Shown here in pieces: positions 1-8,031 of a DNA stretch of 64,000 nucleotides. A program made the position numbers and the translations under genes. The notes under the pieces are model-generated. The model saw nothing but the letters and a program-made list of their open reading frames with translations, was not told the origin of the DNA and searched no databases. Each line of letters opens with the position of its first letter. The stretch's first letter is position 1. Where the stretch lies: assembly GCF_019448255.1 (NCBI RefSeq), contig NZ_CP080410.1, positions 1,116,001 to 1,180,000 of the forward strand. The letters are read 5' to 3'. The DNA comes from Qipengyuania flava (GTDB lineage Bacteria > Pseudomonadota > Alphaproteobacteria > Sphingomonadales > Sphingomonadaceae).

Positions 1-2
1 AG

Positions 3-30
3 AAACGCCCGCCGGTGGGGGCGGGCGTTT
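3..30 (-). terminator. Rho-independent terminator after the entericidin gene
   Basis: Two 10-base arms (3-12 and 21-30) are perfect reverse complements, GC-rich inside and ending in AAA/TTT, with an 8-base loop. Read on the minus strand the hairpin ends in a short T run. It lies about 20 bp past the stop of the small lipoprotein gene at 52-180. A gene arriving on the plus strand from outside the window could share it. Confidence 0.7.
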
Positions 31-51
31 GCGTTCGTCCTGGGGAAAGAC

Positions 52-180
52 TCAGGTTTCTTCGTCGACCGCATTGGCGGCGGACTGGAGGTCGCTGCCG
101 ACGCCGCGGACGGTGTTGCAGGCGGCTGCGGTCAGGGTCATCGAGGTGATGCCAAGTGCGAGCAGGATTTTCTTGATCAT
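52..180 (-). CDS. Entericidin A/B-family small lipoprotein
   Basis: This ORF encodes 42 residues. It opens with a lipoprotein signal peptide: MIKK, a hydrophobic run, then TAAAC with a lipobox-type cysteine at residue 21. After the cysteine comes NTVRGVGSDLQSAANAV, which matches the entericidin pattern of a Cys followed by NTxxGxGxD and an amphipathic helix. Family members are tiny outer-membrane-anchored lipoproteins linked in enterics to stress and bacteriolysis; the role in alphaproteobacteria is unclear. A good AAGGA ribosome site lies about 10 nt before the ATG, and a hairpin terminator follows the stop. It is monocistronic, with no second (antidote) entericidin beside it. I chose the start because it gives the complete signal peptide. 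Confidence 0.85.
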   Translation of the reverse strand: MIKKILLALGITSMTLTAAACNTVRGVGSDLQSAANAVDEET

Positions 181-297
181 TATGGTGTCCTTCCCAAAGG
201 GCTTTCTGGCTCAAGTACAAGGGCTAGAACGGGCAGGTTAAAGACCGGTTCCAGCGGGCATTGCGCCCGCGCTCGGGCCAACCCATATGGCGCACGC

Positions 298-528
298 GTG
301 ACCGAGCCCGATTTCCTCCTTTTTGCCAGCGATGCCGAAATTGCCGCCTATTGGGGCGTGGCTGCGCTGTTCATGGCCCTGGTGTGCATGGTGATGGAGC
401 GTCGCCGGACCAAGCGTACGGAGATCAACCGCGTCGGCTGGGTCCCCTGGATGGGCCTGTTCGTGATGTTTGCCGTGATTGGCGGCGGCCTGCTGGCGGC
501 GGCAATCCCCGCGATCCTGCAGGCCTAA
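298..528 (+). CDS. Small two-helix membrane protein, unknown function
   Basis: A 76-residue protein from a GTG start. It has two clear hydrophobic segments, residues about 18-35 (YWGVAALFMALVCMVM) and about 50-74 (WMGLFVMFAVIGGGLLAAAI), separated by a basic loop ERRRTKRTE that is probably cytoplasmic. The soluble N-terminus is acidic. No family is recognised. There is no strong Shine-Dalgarno before the GTG, so the start is uncertain. It diverges from the entericidin gene and converges on the 46-residue ORF at 538-678. Reading frame, composition and a coherent two-helix design argue for a real gene. Confidence 0.6.
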   Translation: MTEPDFLLFASDAEIAAYWGVAALFMALVCMVMERRRTKRTEINRVGWVPWMGLFVMFAVIGGGLLAAAIPAILQA

Positions 529-537
529 CAGGCCTTG

Positions 538-678
538 TCAGCGGCGCAGGCTGCGCGCCCGCATGTCCGAAAAGCTGCGAACGTAAAGCGCCTCGAAGCG
601 CTTCTCGTCGTCGCATGCCGGCTTTTGCGGCCGCCGCTGCGGCCGCGCGTCCTTCGGAATGAATATCTTGTTGAGCAT
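538..678 (-). CDS. Possible small basic protein, unknown
   Basis: A 46-residue ORF from ATG, rich in Arg and Lys, with the middle motif PACDDEKRFEALYVRSF and a basic tail RARSLRR. An AGGA ribosome site sits 8 nt before the ATG, which is the main support. It has no recognisable domain. It lies downstream of and in the same direction as cpaF, with an 85 bp gap, and converges on the 76-residue membrane protein with 9 bp between stops. It could be a spurious ORF; conservation in related genomes would settle it. Confidence 0.4.
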   Translation of the reverse strand: MLNKIFIPKDARPQRRPQKPACDDEKRFEALYVRSFSDMRARSLRR

Positions 679-763
679 CGGTTTCGTCCTACCCTGTCGA
701 GGGTATGGCCGAAGATCGCACTAAACGATTGTATGAACTCGCCGTTCTTCCAGGGCTGGCTGC

Positions 764-2293
764 TTAGAGGCAGGCTTCCAGATACGCCTGGTCAAAGCCG
801 AACTGGCGCGCCTTTTCCAGCGTATAGGGACGCAGGCCCGACGAGCGGAACTCGCCAAGGATCTTGCCGTCGTCGCTCTCGTCGAGATATTCGAACTTGA
901 AGAGTTCCTGCGTGACGATCACGTCGCCTTCCATCCCGATCACCTCGGTGATGTTGGTGGTGCGGCGCGAACCGTCGCGAAGGCGTTTTACCTGCACGAT
1001 CAGGTCGACCGATTCCGCGATCTGGCGCGAAATGGCCTCCTTCGGGATCTTGATGTCGCCCATCAGGATCATGTTTTCCATACGGCCGAGGCACTCACGC
1101 GGCGAGTTGGCGTGAAGCGTACACATCGAACCGTCGTGACCCGTGTTCATGGCGGCAAGAAGGTCGAAACATTCCGCGCCGCGAATCTCACCCAGGATAA
1201 TGCGGTCTGGGCGCATACGCAGGGCGTTCTTCACGAGGTCGCCGATGGTGATGGCGCCCTGGCCTTCAAGGTTCGGCGGACGCGTTTCGAGCGGCAACCA
1301 GTGCGGCTGTTGCAGACGGAGTTCGGCGGCGTCCTCAATGGTCAGCACGCGCTCGCCCGGGTCGATCATCTTCGACAGGGCGTTGAGCATCGTCGTCTTA
1401 CCCGAACCGGTACCGCCCGAGATCACGATGTTCATTCGGCACGCGCCCGCGATTTTTAGCGCGGTACACATCTTGTCGCTCATCGAACCGAAGTCCTTGA
1501 GCATGTCGAGCGTGATCGGCTTTTCCGAGAACTTACGAATCGAGATCGCGGTGCCCTTGAGGCTCAGGGGCGGAACGATGACGTTCACACGGCTGCCGTC
1601 CTTGAGACGGGCGTCGGCCAGCGGCGTGGTCTGGTCGACGCGGCGGCCTACCTGGTTCACGATGCGCTGGGCGATCTGGAAAAGGTGGGTCTCGTCGCGG
1701 AACTTGATCGGCGCGATGACCAGCTTGCCCTTCTTTTCGATGTAGGTCTGGTCCGGGCCGTTGACCATGATGTCCGACACGTCGGGATCGTTCAGCAGCT
1801 CTTCGAGCGGACCGAAGCCGAGCAGTTCGTCGACCAGGACTTTTTCGAGCGCGAATTGTTCGCGGCGGTTCAGCGTGACCTTCAGCTCGGCCAGCACTTC
1901 CATGATGATCGGACGGAATTCTTCCGACAGCTCATCCTTGGACAGCGTGGCGGCTGCTTCGGGATCGACGCGTTCGAGCAGGCGCGGGAGCACCTGTTCC
2001 TTGATCTTGTGGACGCTTGCCTCGAAGCCGCCGACTTCGCTTTCACCCGAATGGGTGGTGTTCATGCGCTCGTCGAGGCGGCTCATGGCATCGCTGCTGG
2101 CGCCTGCGCCACCGGCACCCGGAGGGGGCGGGGCATTCTCGGGAAGCGGCGGGAATTGCTCGCCGCCCTTGGCCTTCTCTTCCTTGGGCGCCGCGGATCC
2201 ACCGCCGCCCCGCATAGGCTTGGCCACCCCGAACTGCGGACGTGCACCGGCACCCATACCTGCCGGCCCGTTCTTCCGTCCGAATGCGCTCAT
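764..2293 (-). CDS. cpaF: CpaF/TadA family type II/IV secretion ATPase
   Basis: A 509-residue hexameric ATPase of the Flp/Tad pilus or type II/IV secretion class. The first 70 residues are a Gly/Ala/Pro-rich low-complexity linker, followed by the N-terminal helical domain and the RecA-like core. Walker A is GGTGSGKTT at residues 293-301; ILGEIRG is the Walker B region and ANSPREC lies in the His-box area. The start at MSAFGRKNG is preferred; an in-frame extension of 17 residues upstream looks non-native. The usual partners (cpaB, cpaC, cpaE, tadB, tadC) are absent on both sides: glmS diverges upstream and only small ORFs follow. It is therefore either an isolated copy or one serving pilus genes elsewhere. 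Confidence 0.93.
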   Translation of the reverse strand: MSAFGRKNGPAGMGAGARPQFGVAKPMRGGGGSAAPKEEKAKGGEQFPPLPENAPPPPGAGGAGASSDAMSRLDERMNTTHSGESEVGGFEASVHKIKEQVLPRLLERVDPEAAATLSKDELSEEFRPIIMEVLAELKVTLNRREQFALEKVLVDELLGFGPLEELLNDPDVSDIMVNGPDQTYIEKKGKLVIAPIKFRDETHLFQIAQRIVNQVGRRVDQTTPLADARLKDGSRVNVIVPPLSLKGTAISIRKFSEKPITLDMLKDFGSMSDKMCTALKIAGACRMNIVISGGTGSGKTTMLNALSKMIDPGERVLTIEDAAELRLQQPHWLPLETRPPNLEGQGAITIGDLVKNALRMRPDRIILGEIRGAECFDLLAAMNTGHDGSMCTLHANSPRECLGRMENMILMGDIKIPKEAISRQIAESVDLIVQVKRLRDGSRRTTNITEVIGMEGDVIVTQELFKFEYLDESDDGKILGEFRSSGLRPYTLEKARQFGFDQAYLEACL

Positions 2294-2551
2294 TCCGGTA
2301 ACCCCCGAGGTAACACTTGATTCGTACAACGCGACCCTGCCCATTCACGGCAAAGCCTGTCTCTCGAAGCGTGGTGAATAAAAAGGAAACCTTGATTTTT
2401 CCCTAATGGCAGAGGCTTCTTGACCCGCGTTTACCATGTCGGGCGGTACCTTAACTGTGTCCCGGCACCGGATAGGGCGAGCGAGCCGATTGATTGCCGC
2501 GGCCAAGCCGCTAAGTCTCGGCTTTGCCTTTCAGTTCGGAGAATACGGCGC

Positions 2552-4375
2552 ATGTGCGGAATTATCGGTATCGTCGGCAAGGAGCCTGTGGCGGATCGCC
2601 TGGTCGATGGCCTGCGCCGCATGGAATACCGCGGCTACGACAGCGCCGGTGTGTGCGTAATCGCAGACGGAGAGCTGGTGCGTCGGCGTGCGGAAGGCAA
2701 GCTCAACAATCTCGTCGTCGAGCTGGCGAACAACCCGGTCGATGGCACGGTTGGCATCGCCCACACGCGCTGGGCGACGCATGGCGCTCCGACCGCGACC
2801 AACGCCCACCCGCATGCGACCGACCATGTGGCGCTGGTCCACAACGGCATTATCGAAAACTACAAGGAACTGCGGGCCGAGCTGCGCGAGGCTGGCCGTA
2901 CGCTGGAAAGCGATACGGACACGGAGGTGGTGCTGCACCACATCTCCTGGCTGGTGGAGCAGGGCAAGTCGCCGCAGGACGCGGTTTCCGAAGTCCTGCC
3001 GCGCCTGCGCGGAGCCTTCTCGCTCGCCATAGCCTTTCGCGACCATCCTGATCTCCTGATCGGTGCGCGACTGGGTTCGCCGCTGGTTGTGGGCTATGGC
3101 GAGGGCGAAACCTACCTCGGCTCCGACGCTCTGGCGCTGGCGCCGCTGACCCAGCAGATCAGCTACCTCGAAGAAGGCGACTGGGTCGTCATTTCGCGCG
3201 ATGGCGCGACTATCTATGACAGCGAGAACACGGCGGTCGAACGGGAAGTTCGCGCCTCGGGCGCGTCCGCCGCGGCGGTCGAGAAGGGCAATTACCGCCA
3301 CTTCATGCAGAAAGAGATCTTCGAGCAGCCGACCGTGGTCGCGCAGACGCTCGGGTCTTACCTGCGCCAGTCGGACAATTCGGTCGCGCTTCCCCAGTTC
3401 GATTTCGATATCTCGAGCGTCCGGCGCATCACGATCGTCGCCTGCGGAACGTCTTTCTACGCCGCCATGGTCGCCAAATACTGGTTTGAAAGCTTCGCGC
3501 GGGTTCCGGTCGATATCGATGTTGCGAGCGAGTTCCGTTACCGCGAGCCCGTGCTGGAAGAGGGCGGTCTGGCGCTCTTCATCTCGCAAAGCGGTGAAAC
3601 GGCCGACACGCTGGCCGCCCTGCGCCATTGCAAGGCCAACGGCCAGACCATCGGTGCGGTGGTAAACGTGCCGACCAGCACCATGGCGCGCGAGGCGGAC
3701 CTGCTGCTGCCGACTCATGCGGGGCCGGAGATCGGCGTTGCCTCGACCAAGGCGTTCACCTGCCAGCTTGCGGTCCTTGCCGCTCTCGCCGCGCATATGG
3801 CGGTGAAGAAGGGCCTGATGAGCCGTGAGGAAGAGCAGGACGTCGTCGAGCACCTGCTCGAAGCGCCGGCGTGTCTCAACGCGGCGCTCGATCACGACGA
3901 TGATATTGCAAGCATGGCGCATCTGATCGCGCCGGCGCGCGATGTGCTTTATCTTGGCCGTGGCCCGGACTATCCGCTGGCCATGGAAGGCGCGCTGAAG
4001 CTCAAGGAAATCAGCTATATCCATGCAGAGGGCTACGCCAGCGGCGAAATGAAGCATGGTCCGATTGCGCTGATCGATGACGATGTTCCGGTGATTGTCC
4101 TGGCACCGTCCGGCCCGCTGTTCGAAAAGACCGTCTCCAATATGGAAGAAGTCCGCGCGCGCGGAGGGCAGATCGTGCTGATTTCCGACGCGGAGGGGCT
4201 TGAGCATGCAGGGGAAGGGTGCCTGGCGACCATCGAAATGCCAAAGGTCCACCCGCTGATCGCGCCCCTGGTGTATGCCATCCCGGTGCAGCTGCTCGCT
4301 TATCACGTCGCCTGCGTGAAGGGCACCGATGTCGATCAGCCGCGCAACTTGGCCAAGTCTGTGACAGTCGAGTAG
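2552..4375 (+). CDS. glmS: Glutamine-fructose-6-phosphate aminotransferase (isomerizing)
   Basis: A 607-residue cytosolic enzyme that makes glucosamine-6-phosphate from fructose-6-phosphate and glutamine, the first step to UDP-GlcNAc for peptidoglycan and LPS. The start is fixed because the nucleophile must be Cys2: MCGIIGIVG. The glutaminase half covers about residues 1-240 (HTRWATHG, HNGIIENY). Two SIS domains follow (CGTSFYAA, SQSGETADT, STKAFTCQ). The C-terminus ends NLAKSVTVE as in the family. GGAG lies about 11 nt before the ATG. It diverges from cpaF across a 258 bp intergenic region. That region shows nothing like the Gram-positive glmS ribozyme. Confidence 0.98.
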   Translation: MCGIIGIVGKEPVADRLVDGLRRMEYRGYDSAGVCVIADGELVRRRAEGKLNNLVVELANNPVDGTVGIAHTRWATHGAPTATNAHPHATDHVALVHNGIIENYKELRAELREAGRTLESDTDTEVVLHHISWLVEQGKSPQDAVSEVLPRLRGAFSLAIAFRDHPDLLIGARLGSPLVVGYGEGETYLGSDALALAPLTQQISYLEEGDWVVISRDGATIYDSENTAVEREVRASGASAAAVEKGNYRHFMQKEIFEQPTVVAQTLGSYLRQSDNSVALPQFDFDISSVRRITIVACGTSFYAAMVAKYWFESFARVPVDIDVASEFRYREPVLEEGGLALFISQSGETADTLAALRHCKANGQTIGAVVNVPTSTMAREADLLLPTHAGPEIGVASTKAFTCQLAVLAALAAHMAVKKGLMSREEEQDVVEHLLEAPACLNAALDHDDDIASMAHLIAPARDVLYLGRGPDYPLAMEGALKLKEISYIHAEGYASGEMKHGPIALIDDDVPVIVLAPSGPLFEKTVSNMEEVRARGGQIVLISDAEGLEHAGEGCLATIEMPKVHPLIAPLVYAIPVQLLAYHVACVKGTDVDQPRNLAKSVTVE

Positions 4376-4467
4376 TTCGCCGCGCTAGCAACGAAGGCGC
4401 CATTCTTTTAAACGCGCATCCTGCGGCCTTTACCGGGAGATAAGATTTTCCGGTTAACCGTAACAGT

Positions 4468-6834
4468 GTGAGCGAGCAGAAAACCAAACAGCAGGCCAGA
4501 GCGGCCAGTTTGCCGATTGGGCAAGTCATCGGGCTGGAAACGCCCGAGGGCAGCGATTGGGCGCTTGTCCATGGCCAGCAATACGCGCTCCTGAAGGAAC
4601 GTGTGAAAGTGCGAGTCGCCATGCATCTGGTGGGCTTCGTCCTGATCGCAGCGACGCTCTACGGCAGCGTTCCTTCGACGCTGCTAGCGTCCTGGGGCAT
4701 CGCGCTGGTGGCGGCGGTCGTGTACTCCGCTCGCGCCGATATCCAGCTCGCCGATGCCGACAGCCGGAACATATCCACCCAGGAAATGAAGGCGCATGCC
4801 CGGACAACGGCAGCGAAGGGCGTCGTCTGGGCGGTCGGTATGGTGGCTTGCGCTTTCCTTGCCGACGGGCATACCACCGATATTGTTTGGGCGGTTGCGG
4901 CCATGCTTATCCTGGCCACGACTGCGAGTCGGTTCAGCGCGCCGTTGAGCTCGATCACTTTCACCCTCGCGGCCGGTATCGGCGGCTTGGTCGCCAGCCT
5001 CATCACCTTCCAGTTTTCGCTGGCAGTTGTGGTCATTCTTTCGACCTTGCTGGCTAGCTTCGGCGTGATCGAAAGCGCCCGGGTCGCCGTCGCAGCCCGC
5101 CTCGCCGAATCGGCCATGCAGGAGAAAAGCGAAGTCGTCTCGATGCTGCTGCGCGAATTCGAGGAAGGCCAGGCCGACTGGCTTTGGCAGATCGATACCC
5201 GCCGCCGCCTTCACGCCGTGTCGCCGCGCTTTGCCTTCGCGCTCGGCAAGGAGCCTGCGCAGATCGAGGGCCAGTCCTTCCTGCAGCTCATTTCGGGCAA
5301 TGGCTGGAAGACTGGCCAGTTTCCGCCAAGCCTGCATGAGCTTGCCGACAAGCTGAAGCGCAAGGAGAATTTCTCCAATCTTTCGGTCAAGGTTTCGATC
5401 GAGGGACAGGATCGCTGGTGGGAGCTTTCCGGAACGCCGATCGTCGACGACCTTGGCACGTACCAGGGCTTCCGCGGAGTCGGCTCCGACGTAACCGAAC
5501 AGCGCGAATCGTCGGAGAAGATCGAATACCTCGCCCGCTACGACACGCTGACCCAGCTACCGAACCGCCGGATGCTCAATGAGGCGCTCGGCGAAGCGCT
5601 GGGATACGCTGCGGAATGGCGTTCACGGTGTGCTTTCCTGATGATCGACCTCGACCGCTTCAAGGCGATCAACGATTCGCTCGGCCACCTCGTCGGCGAC
5701 CAGATGCTCGCGGAAGTGGCGCTGCGCCTGAAGGGGCTGATCCAGGACGGCGAGGTCTGCGGACGTCTCGGCGGAGACGAATTCGCCGTGGTCATTCGCG
5801 ACGCTTCGGAGCGCGGCAGGATCGAACGTCTCTCGCGGGCCATCATCCAGCGCCTTTCCGAGCCCTATGAAATCGAGAACCAGGTGCTCTATGTCGGCGC
5901 CAGCGTCGGCTCCGCACTTGGACCGCGCGATGGCCGCACGGTCGAAGAGCTGCTGCGCAACGCCGACCTTGCACTCTACCGCGCCAAGGATGACGGCGGC
6001 GGCGTCCATTGCGAGTACGAACCCTCGCTGCACGCGAACGCAGAAGAGAAGCGCCAGCTGGAGCATTCGCTGCGCAACGCGCTCGAGAAGAACGAGCTGC
6101 TGCTCCACTACCAGCCGGTCGTGGACGCCAACAGCGAAGAGATCGTCAGTTTCGAAGCGCTGATCCGCTGGAACAGCGAAGAGCACGGCTTCGTCAGCCC
6201 GGGCAAATTCATCCCGCTTGCCGAAGACACGCGCCTCATCGTGCCGATCGGCACCTGGGTCATGCAGGAGGCCTGCCGCGAGGCGGCCACGCATTGGCCG
6301 GAGGATGTGAAGGTCAACGTCAACGTGTCGCCCGAACAGCTGCTGGAGCCGGACTTCGCCGCCACGGTGGTGCGCGCCCTTTCGCACAGCGGGCTCGATC
6401 CCAAGCGCCTCGAAATCGAGGTGACCGAGAGCATCTTCGTGCGCGACGCGGGCATTGCCCGCAAGGCGCTGGAGCAGTGCATGGCGCTCGGCTGCTCGAT
6501 CGCACTGGACGATTTCGGTACCGGCTATTCCTCGCTCGGCTACCTGCGCCAGATGAAGTTCTCGACCATCAAGGTCGACCGCCTGTTCGTGCAGGGGGCC
6601 GCGCAGCAGAGCCCCGAATCGATCGCCATCATCCGTGCCGTCGTCGCCATGGCCGAGAGCCTTGACATGACGACCACGGCCGAAGGCGTCGAGAACGACG
6701 AAGAAGCGAAGATGATCCGCGAATTCGGCTGCACCAAAATCCAGGGCTTCCATTTCGGTCGCCCGATGCCGTCGAAGGACGCTCGCCGGATTTTTGCTCG
6801 CAAGACGGCTGAAGCCAGTCTCAAGAGCGCCTGA
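4468..6834 (+). CDS. Membrane-bound PAS-GGDEF-EAL cyclic-di-GMP enzyme
   Basis: A 788-residue protein from a GTG start. About six hydrophobic segments span residues 50-200. They are followed by a PAS domain (about 235-345, ending GVGSDVTEQRE), a GGDEF domain and an EAL domain. GGDEF is intact at 435-439. The inhibitory I-site RxxD normally just upstream is Q..E here, so product inhibition is probably absent. The EAL domain keeps EAL (563-565), the Asn, the LDDFGTGYSS Asp pair, IKVD Lys, AEGVE Glu and IQGFHFGRP, so phosphodiesterase activity is expected. The net direction cannot be told from sequence. It ends immediately next to the purQ stop (convergent, no gap). A CGGTTAACCG palindrome lies 8 bp before the start. 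Confidence 0.93.
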   Translation: MSEQKTKQQARAASLPIGQVIGLETPEGSDWALVHGQQYALLKERVKVRVAMHLVGFVLIAATLYGSVPSTLLASWGIALVAAVVYSARADIQLADADSRNISTQEMKAHARTTAAKGVVWAVGMVACAFLADGHTTDIVWAVAAMLILATTASRFSAPLSSITFTLAAGIGGLVASLITFQFSLAVVVILSTLLASFGVIESARVAVAARLAESAMQEKSEVVSMLLREFEEGQADWLWQIDTRRRLHAVSPRFAFALGKEPAQIEGQSFLQLISGNGWKTGQFPPSLHELADKLKRKENFSNLSVKVSIEGQDRWWELSGTPIVDDLGTYQGFRGVGSDVTEQRESSEKIEYLARYDTLTQLPNRRMLNEALGEALGYAAEWRSRCAFLMIDLDRFKAINDSLGHLVGDQMLAEVALRLKGLIQDGEVCGRLGGDEFAVVIRDASERGRIERLSRAIIQRLSEPYEIENQVLYVGASVGSALGPRDGRTVEELLRNADLALYRAKDDGGGVHCEYEPSLHANAEEKRQLEHSLRNALEKNELLLHYQPVVDANSEEIVSFEALIRWNSEEHGFVSPGKFIPLAEDTRLIVPIGTWVMQEACREAATHWPEDVKVNVNVSPEQLLEPDFAATVVRALSHSGLDPKRLEIEVTESIFVRDAGIARKALEQCMALGCSIALDDFGTGYSSLGYLRQMKFSTIKVDRLFVQGAAQQSPESIAIIRAVVAMAESLDMTTTAEGVENDEEAKMIREFGCTKIQGFHFGRPMPSKDARRIFARKTAEASLKSA

Positions 6835-7512
6835 TCAGGCCTTCACGAGCGAACGGACGGCACTTTCGAACAGCGCACGACCGTCGGTTCCCCCGTGCGC
6901 CGCGTCGACCGCGCGCTCGGGGTGGGGCATCATGCCGAGCACATTGCCCTGAGCGTTGAGCACGCCGGCAATATCGCGGCGCGATCCGTTGCACGGTTCG
7001 GTGTAGCGAAATGCCACGCGGCCTTCGCCTTCGAGCCGGTCCAGCGTCTCGTCATCGGCGAAGTAGTTGCCATCGTGGTGCGCAACCGGGATGTGGATCG
7101 TCGATCCCGCATCGTAGCCCGCAGTGAACAGCGATTGGGTGTTCTCGACCGACAACGCCACGGTGCGGCAGATGAAATTCTGGCTGGCGTTGCGCATCAG
7201 CGCACCAGGCAGGAGGCCCGCTTCGGTCAGGACCTGGAAGCCATTGCATACGCCGAGGACCGGCACGCCCTTTTCCGCGCGGCGCTTGACGCTCTGCATG
7301 ATCGGGCTGTTTGCGGCCATCGCGCCCGAACGCAGGTAATCGCCGTAGGAGAAGCCGCCCGGCAGGGCGATGAAGTCGAGATCTTCGGGCAGGTGTGCGT
7401 CACCATGCCAGACGCGGATCGGGGCCGTGCCCGACACCTGTTCGATTGCAACCGCCATGTCGCGGTCGCAATTGGAACCGGGGAAGGTGATGACGGCGGC
7501 GCGGAAAGCCAT
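6835..7512 (-). CDS. purQ: Phosphoribosylformylglycinamidine synthase, glutaminase subunit
   Basis: A 225-residue class I glutamine amidotransferase that supplies ammonia to PurL for conversion of FGAR to FGAM in purine synthesis. The nucleophile Cys is in [10 protein letters not shown] and the His/Glu pair in [21 protein letters not shown] is typical of the N-terminus. The start [12 protein letters not shown] is chosen because its ATG overlaps the purS stop by one base (TGATG), indicating coupled translation and the usual subunit order. Length is normal. purL is not in this window. Confidence 0.97.
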   Translation of the reverse strand: MAFRAAVITFPGSNCDRDMAVAIEQVSGTAPIRVWHGDAHLPEDLDFIALPGGFSYGDYLRSGAMAANSPIMQSVKRRAEKGVPVLGVCNGFQVLTEAGLLPGALMRNASQNFICRTVALSVENTQSLFTAGYDAGSTIHIPVAHHDGNYFADDETLDRLEGEGRVAFRYTEPCNGSRRDIAGVLNAQGNVLGMMPHPERAVDAAHGGTDGRALFESAVRSLVKA

Positions 7513-7745
7513 CAGGCGACCTTCTCGATGCGGTAGTTTTCGATCACCGTGTTGGCGAGCAGCTTCTCGCACATGTCGGTAAGCGCTGCGTCGTCCGTGC
7601 TGTCGGCGACGTCGAGTTCGATCAGGCGGCCCACACGGACATCGTCGACCCCATCGAAGCCGAGGCCTTCCAGGGCGTGGTGGACAGCGCGGCCCTGCGG
7701 ATCGAGAACGCCGGGCTTGAGCGAAACATGGACGCGGATCTTCAT
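7512..7745 (-). CDS. purS: Phosphoribosylformylglycinamidine synthase subunit PurS
   Basis: A 77-residue small subunit that bridges PurL and PurQ. The sequence [18 protein letters not shown], then [12 protein letters not shown] and IENYRIE, matches the family throughout. The start is the ATG at 7745; further upstream the frame no longer looks like PurS. It is co-translated with purQ through a TGATG junction. In relatives purC usually lies directly upstream. Here purC is about 5.6 kb away beyond a TonB receptor and an M16 peptidase, so purSQ needs its own promoter in the 286 bp region upstream. Confidence 0.96.
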   Translation of the reverse strand: MKIRVHVSLKPGVLDPQGRAVHHALEGLGFDGVDDVRVGRLIELDVADSTDDAALTDMCEKLLANTVIENYRIEKVA

Positions 7746-7836
7746 GCGAGCAGGGCCTTTCGTGTTGGCGCGCCTATGGCGCAGCACGACTGCGCATTCA
7801 AGCGCTGCGATGCGCTCCTTTGGGGATGGGCGCTAT

Positions 7837-7865
7837 CGTGACAATGGAGTCACGCGCTGTAGCGC
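7837..7865. promoter_or_regulatory. Overlapping palindromes between purS and a TonB receptor
   Basis: In the divergent region, CGTGAC and GTCACG form a perfect inverted repeat with a 6-base spacer (7837-7854). It is overlapped by GCGCT-GT-AGCGC (7854-7865). They lie about 95 bp before purS and 165 bp before the receptor. The spacing suits a dimeric repressor or activator, but I cannot name the regulator. A TATAGG hexamer near 7934-7939 could be the -10 of the receptor promoter. The assignment is inference. Confidence 0.4.
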
Positions 7866-8031
7866 GGTTGCAACATGTGTCACGAAAGTGCCTTGTGATG
7901 CGCCGCGAAAGTCCATTTCATCGCGCAACCTGCTATAGGGCAGCATCAGCCAGCAAGGCTGTCTCCCTCCAAATGCCCGCCGATCTCCCCCGATTTTCTC
8001 CCGGCGTGCTCAAGCAGGAACTCTCTCCATC

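Noticed and set aside
2294..2551. Possible glmS ribozyme or riboswitch before glmS
   Set aside because: No ribozyme core or pseudoknot elements seen; that regulation is known from Gram-positive bacteria. The region looks like an ordinary divergent promoter.
2531..4306. Minus-strand frame opposite glmS
   Set aside because: Same reason: glmS is complete with Cys2 and both SIS domains.
4451..4460. CGGTTAACCG palindrome before the GGDEF-EAL gene as operator
   Set aside because: A 10-bp palindrome is perfect but too short and solitary to claim as an operator without conservation.
5623..6753. Minus-strand frame opposite GGDEF-EAL gene
   Set aside because: Shadow of an intact GGDEF-EAL coding region.
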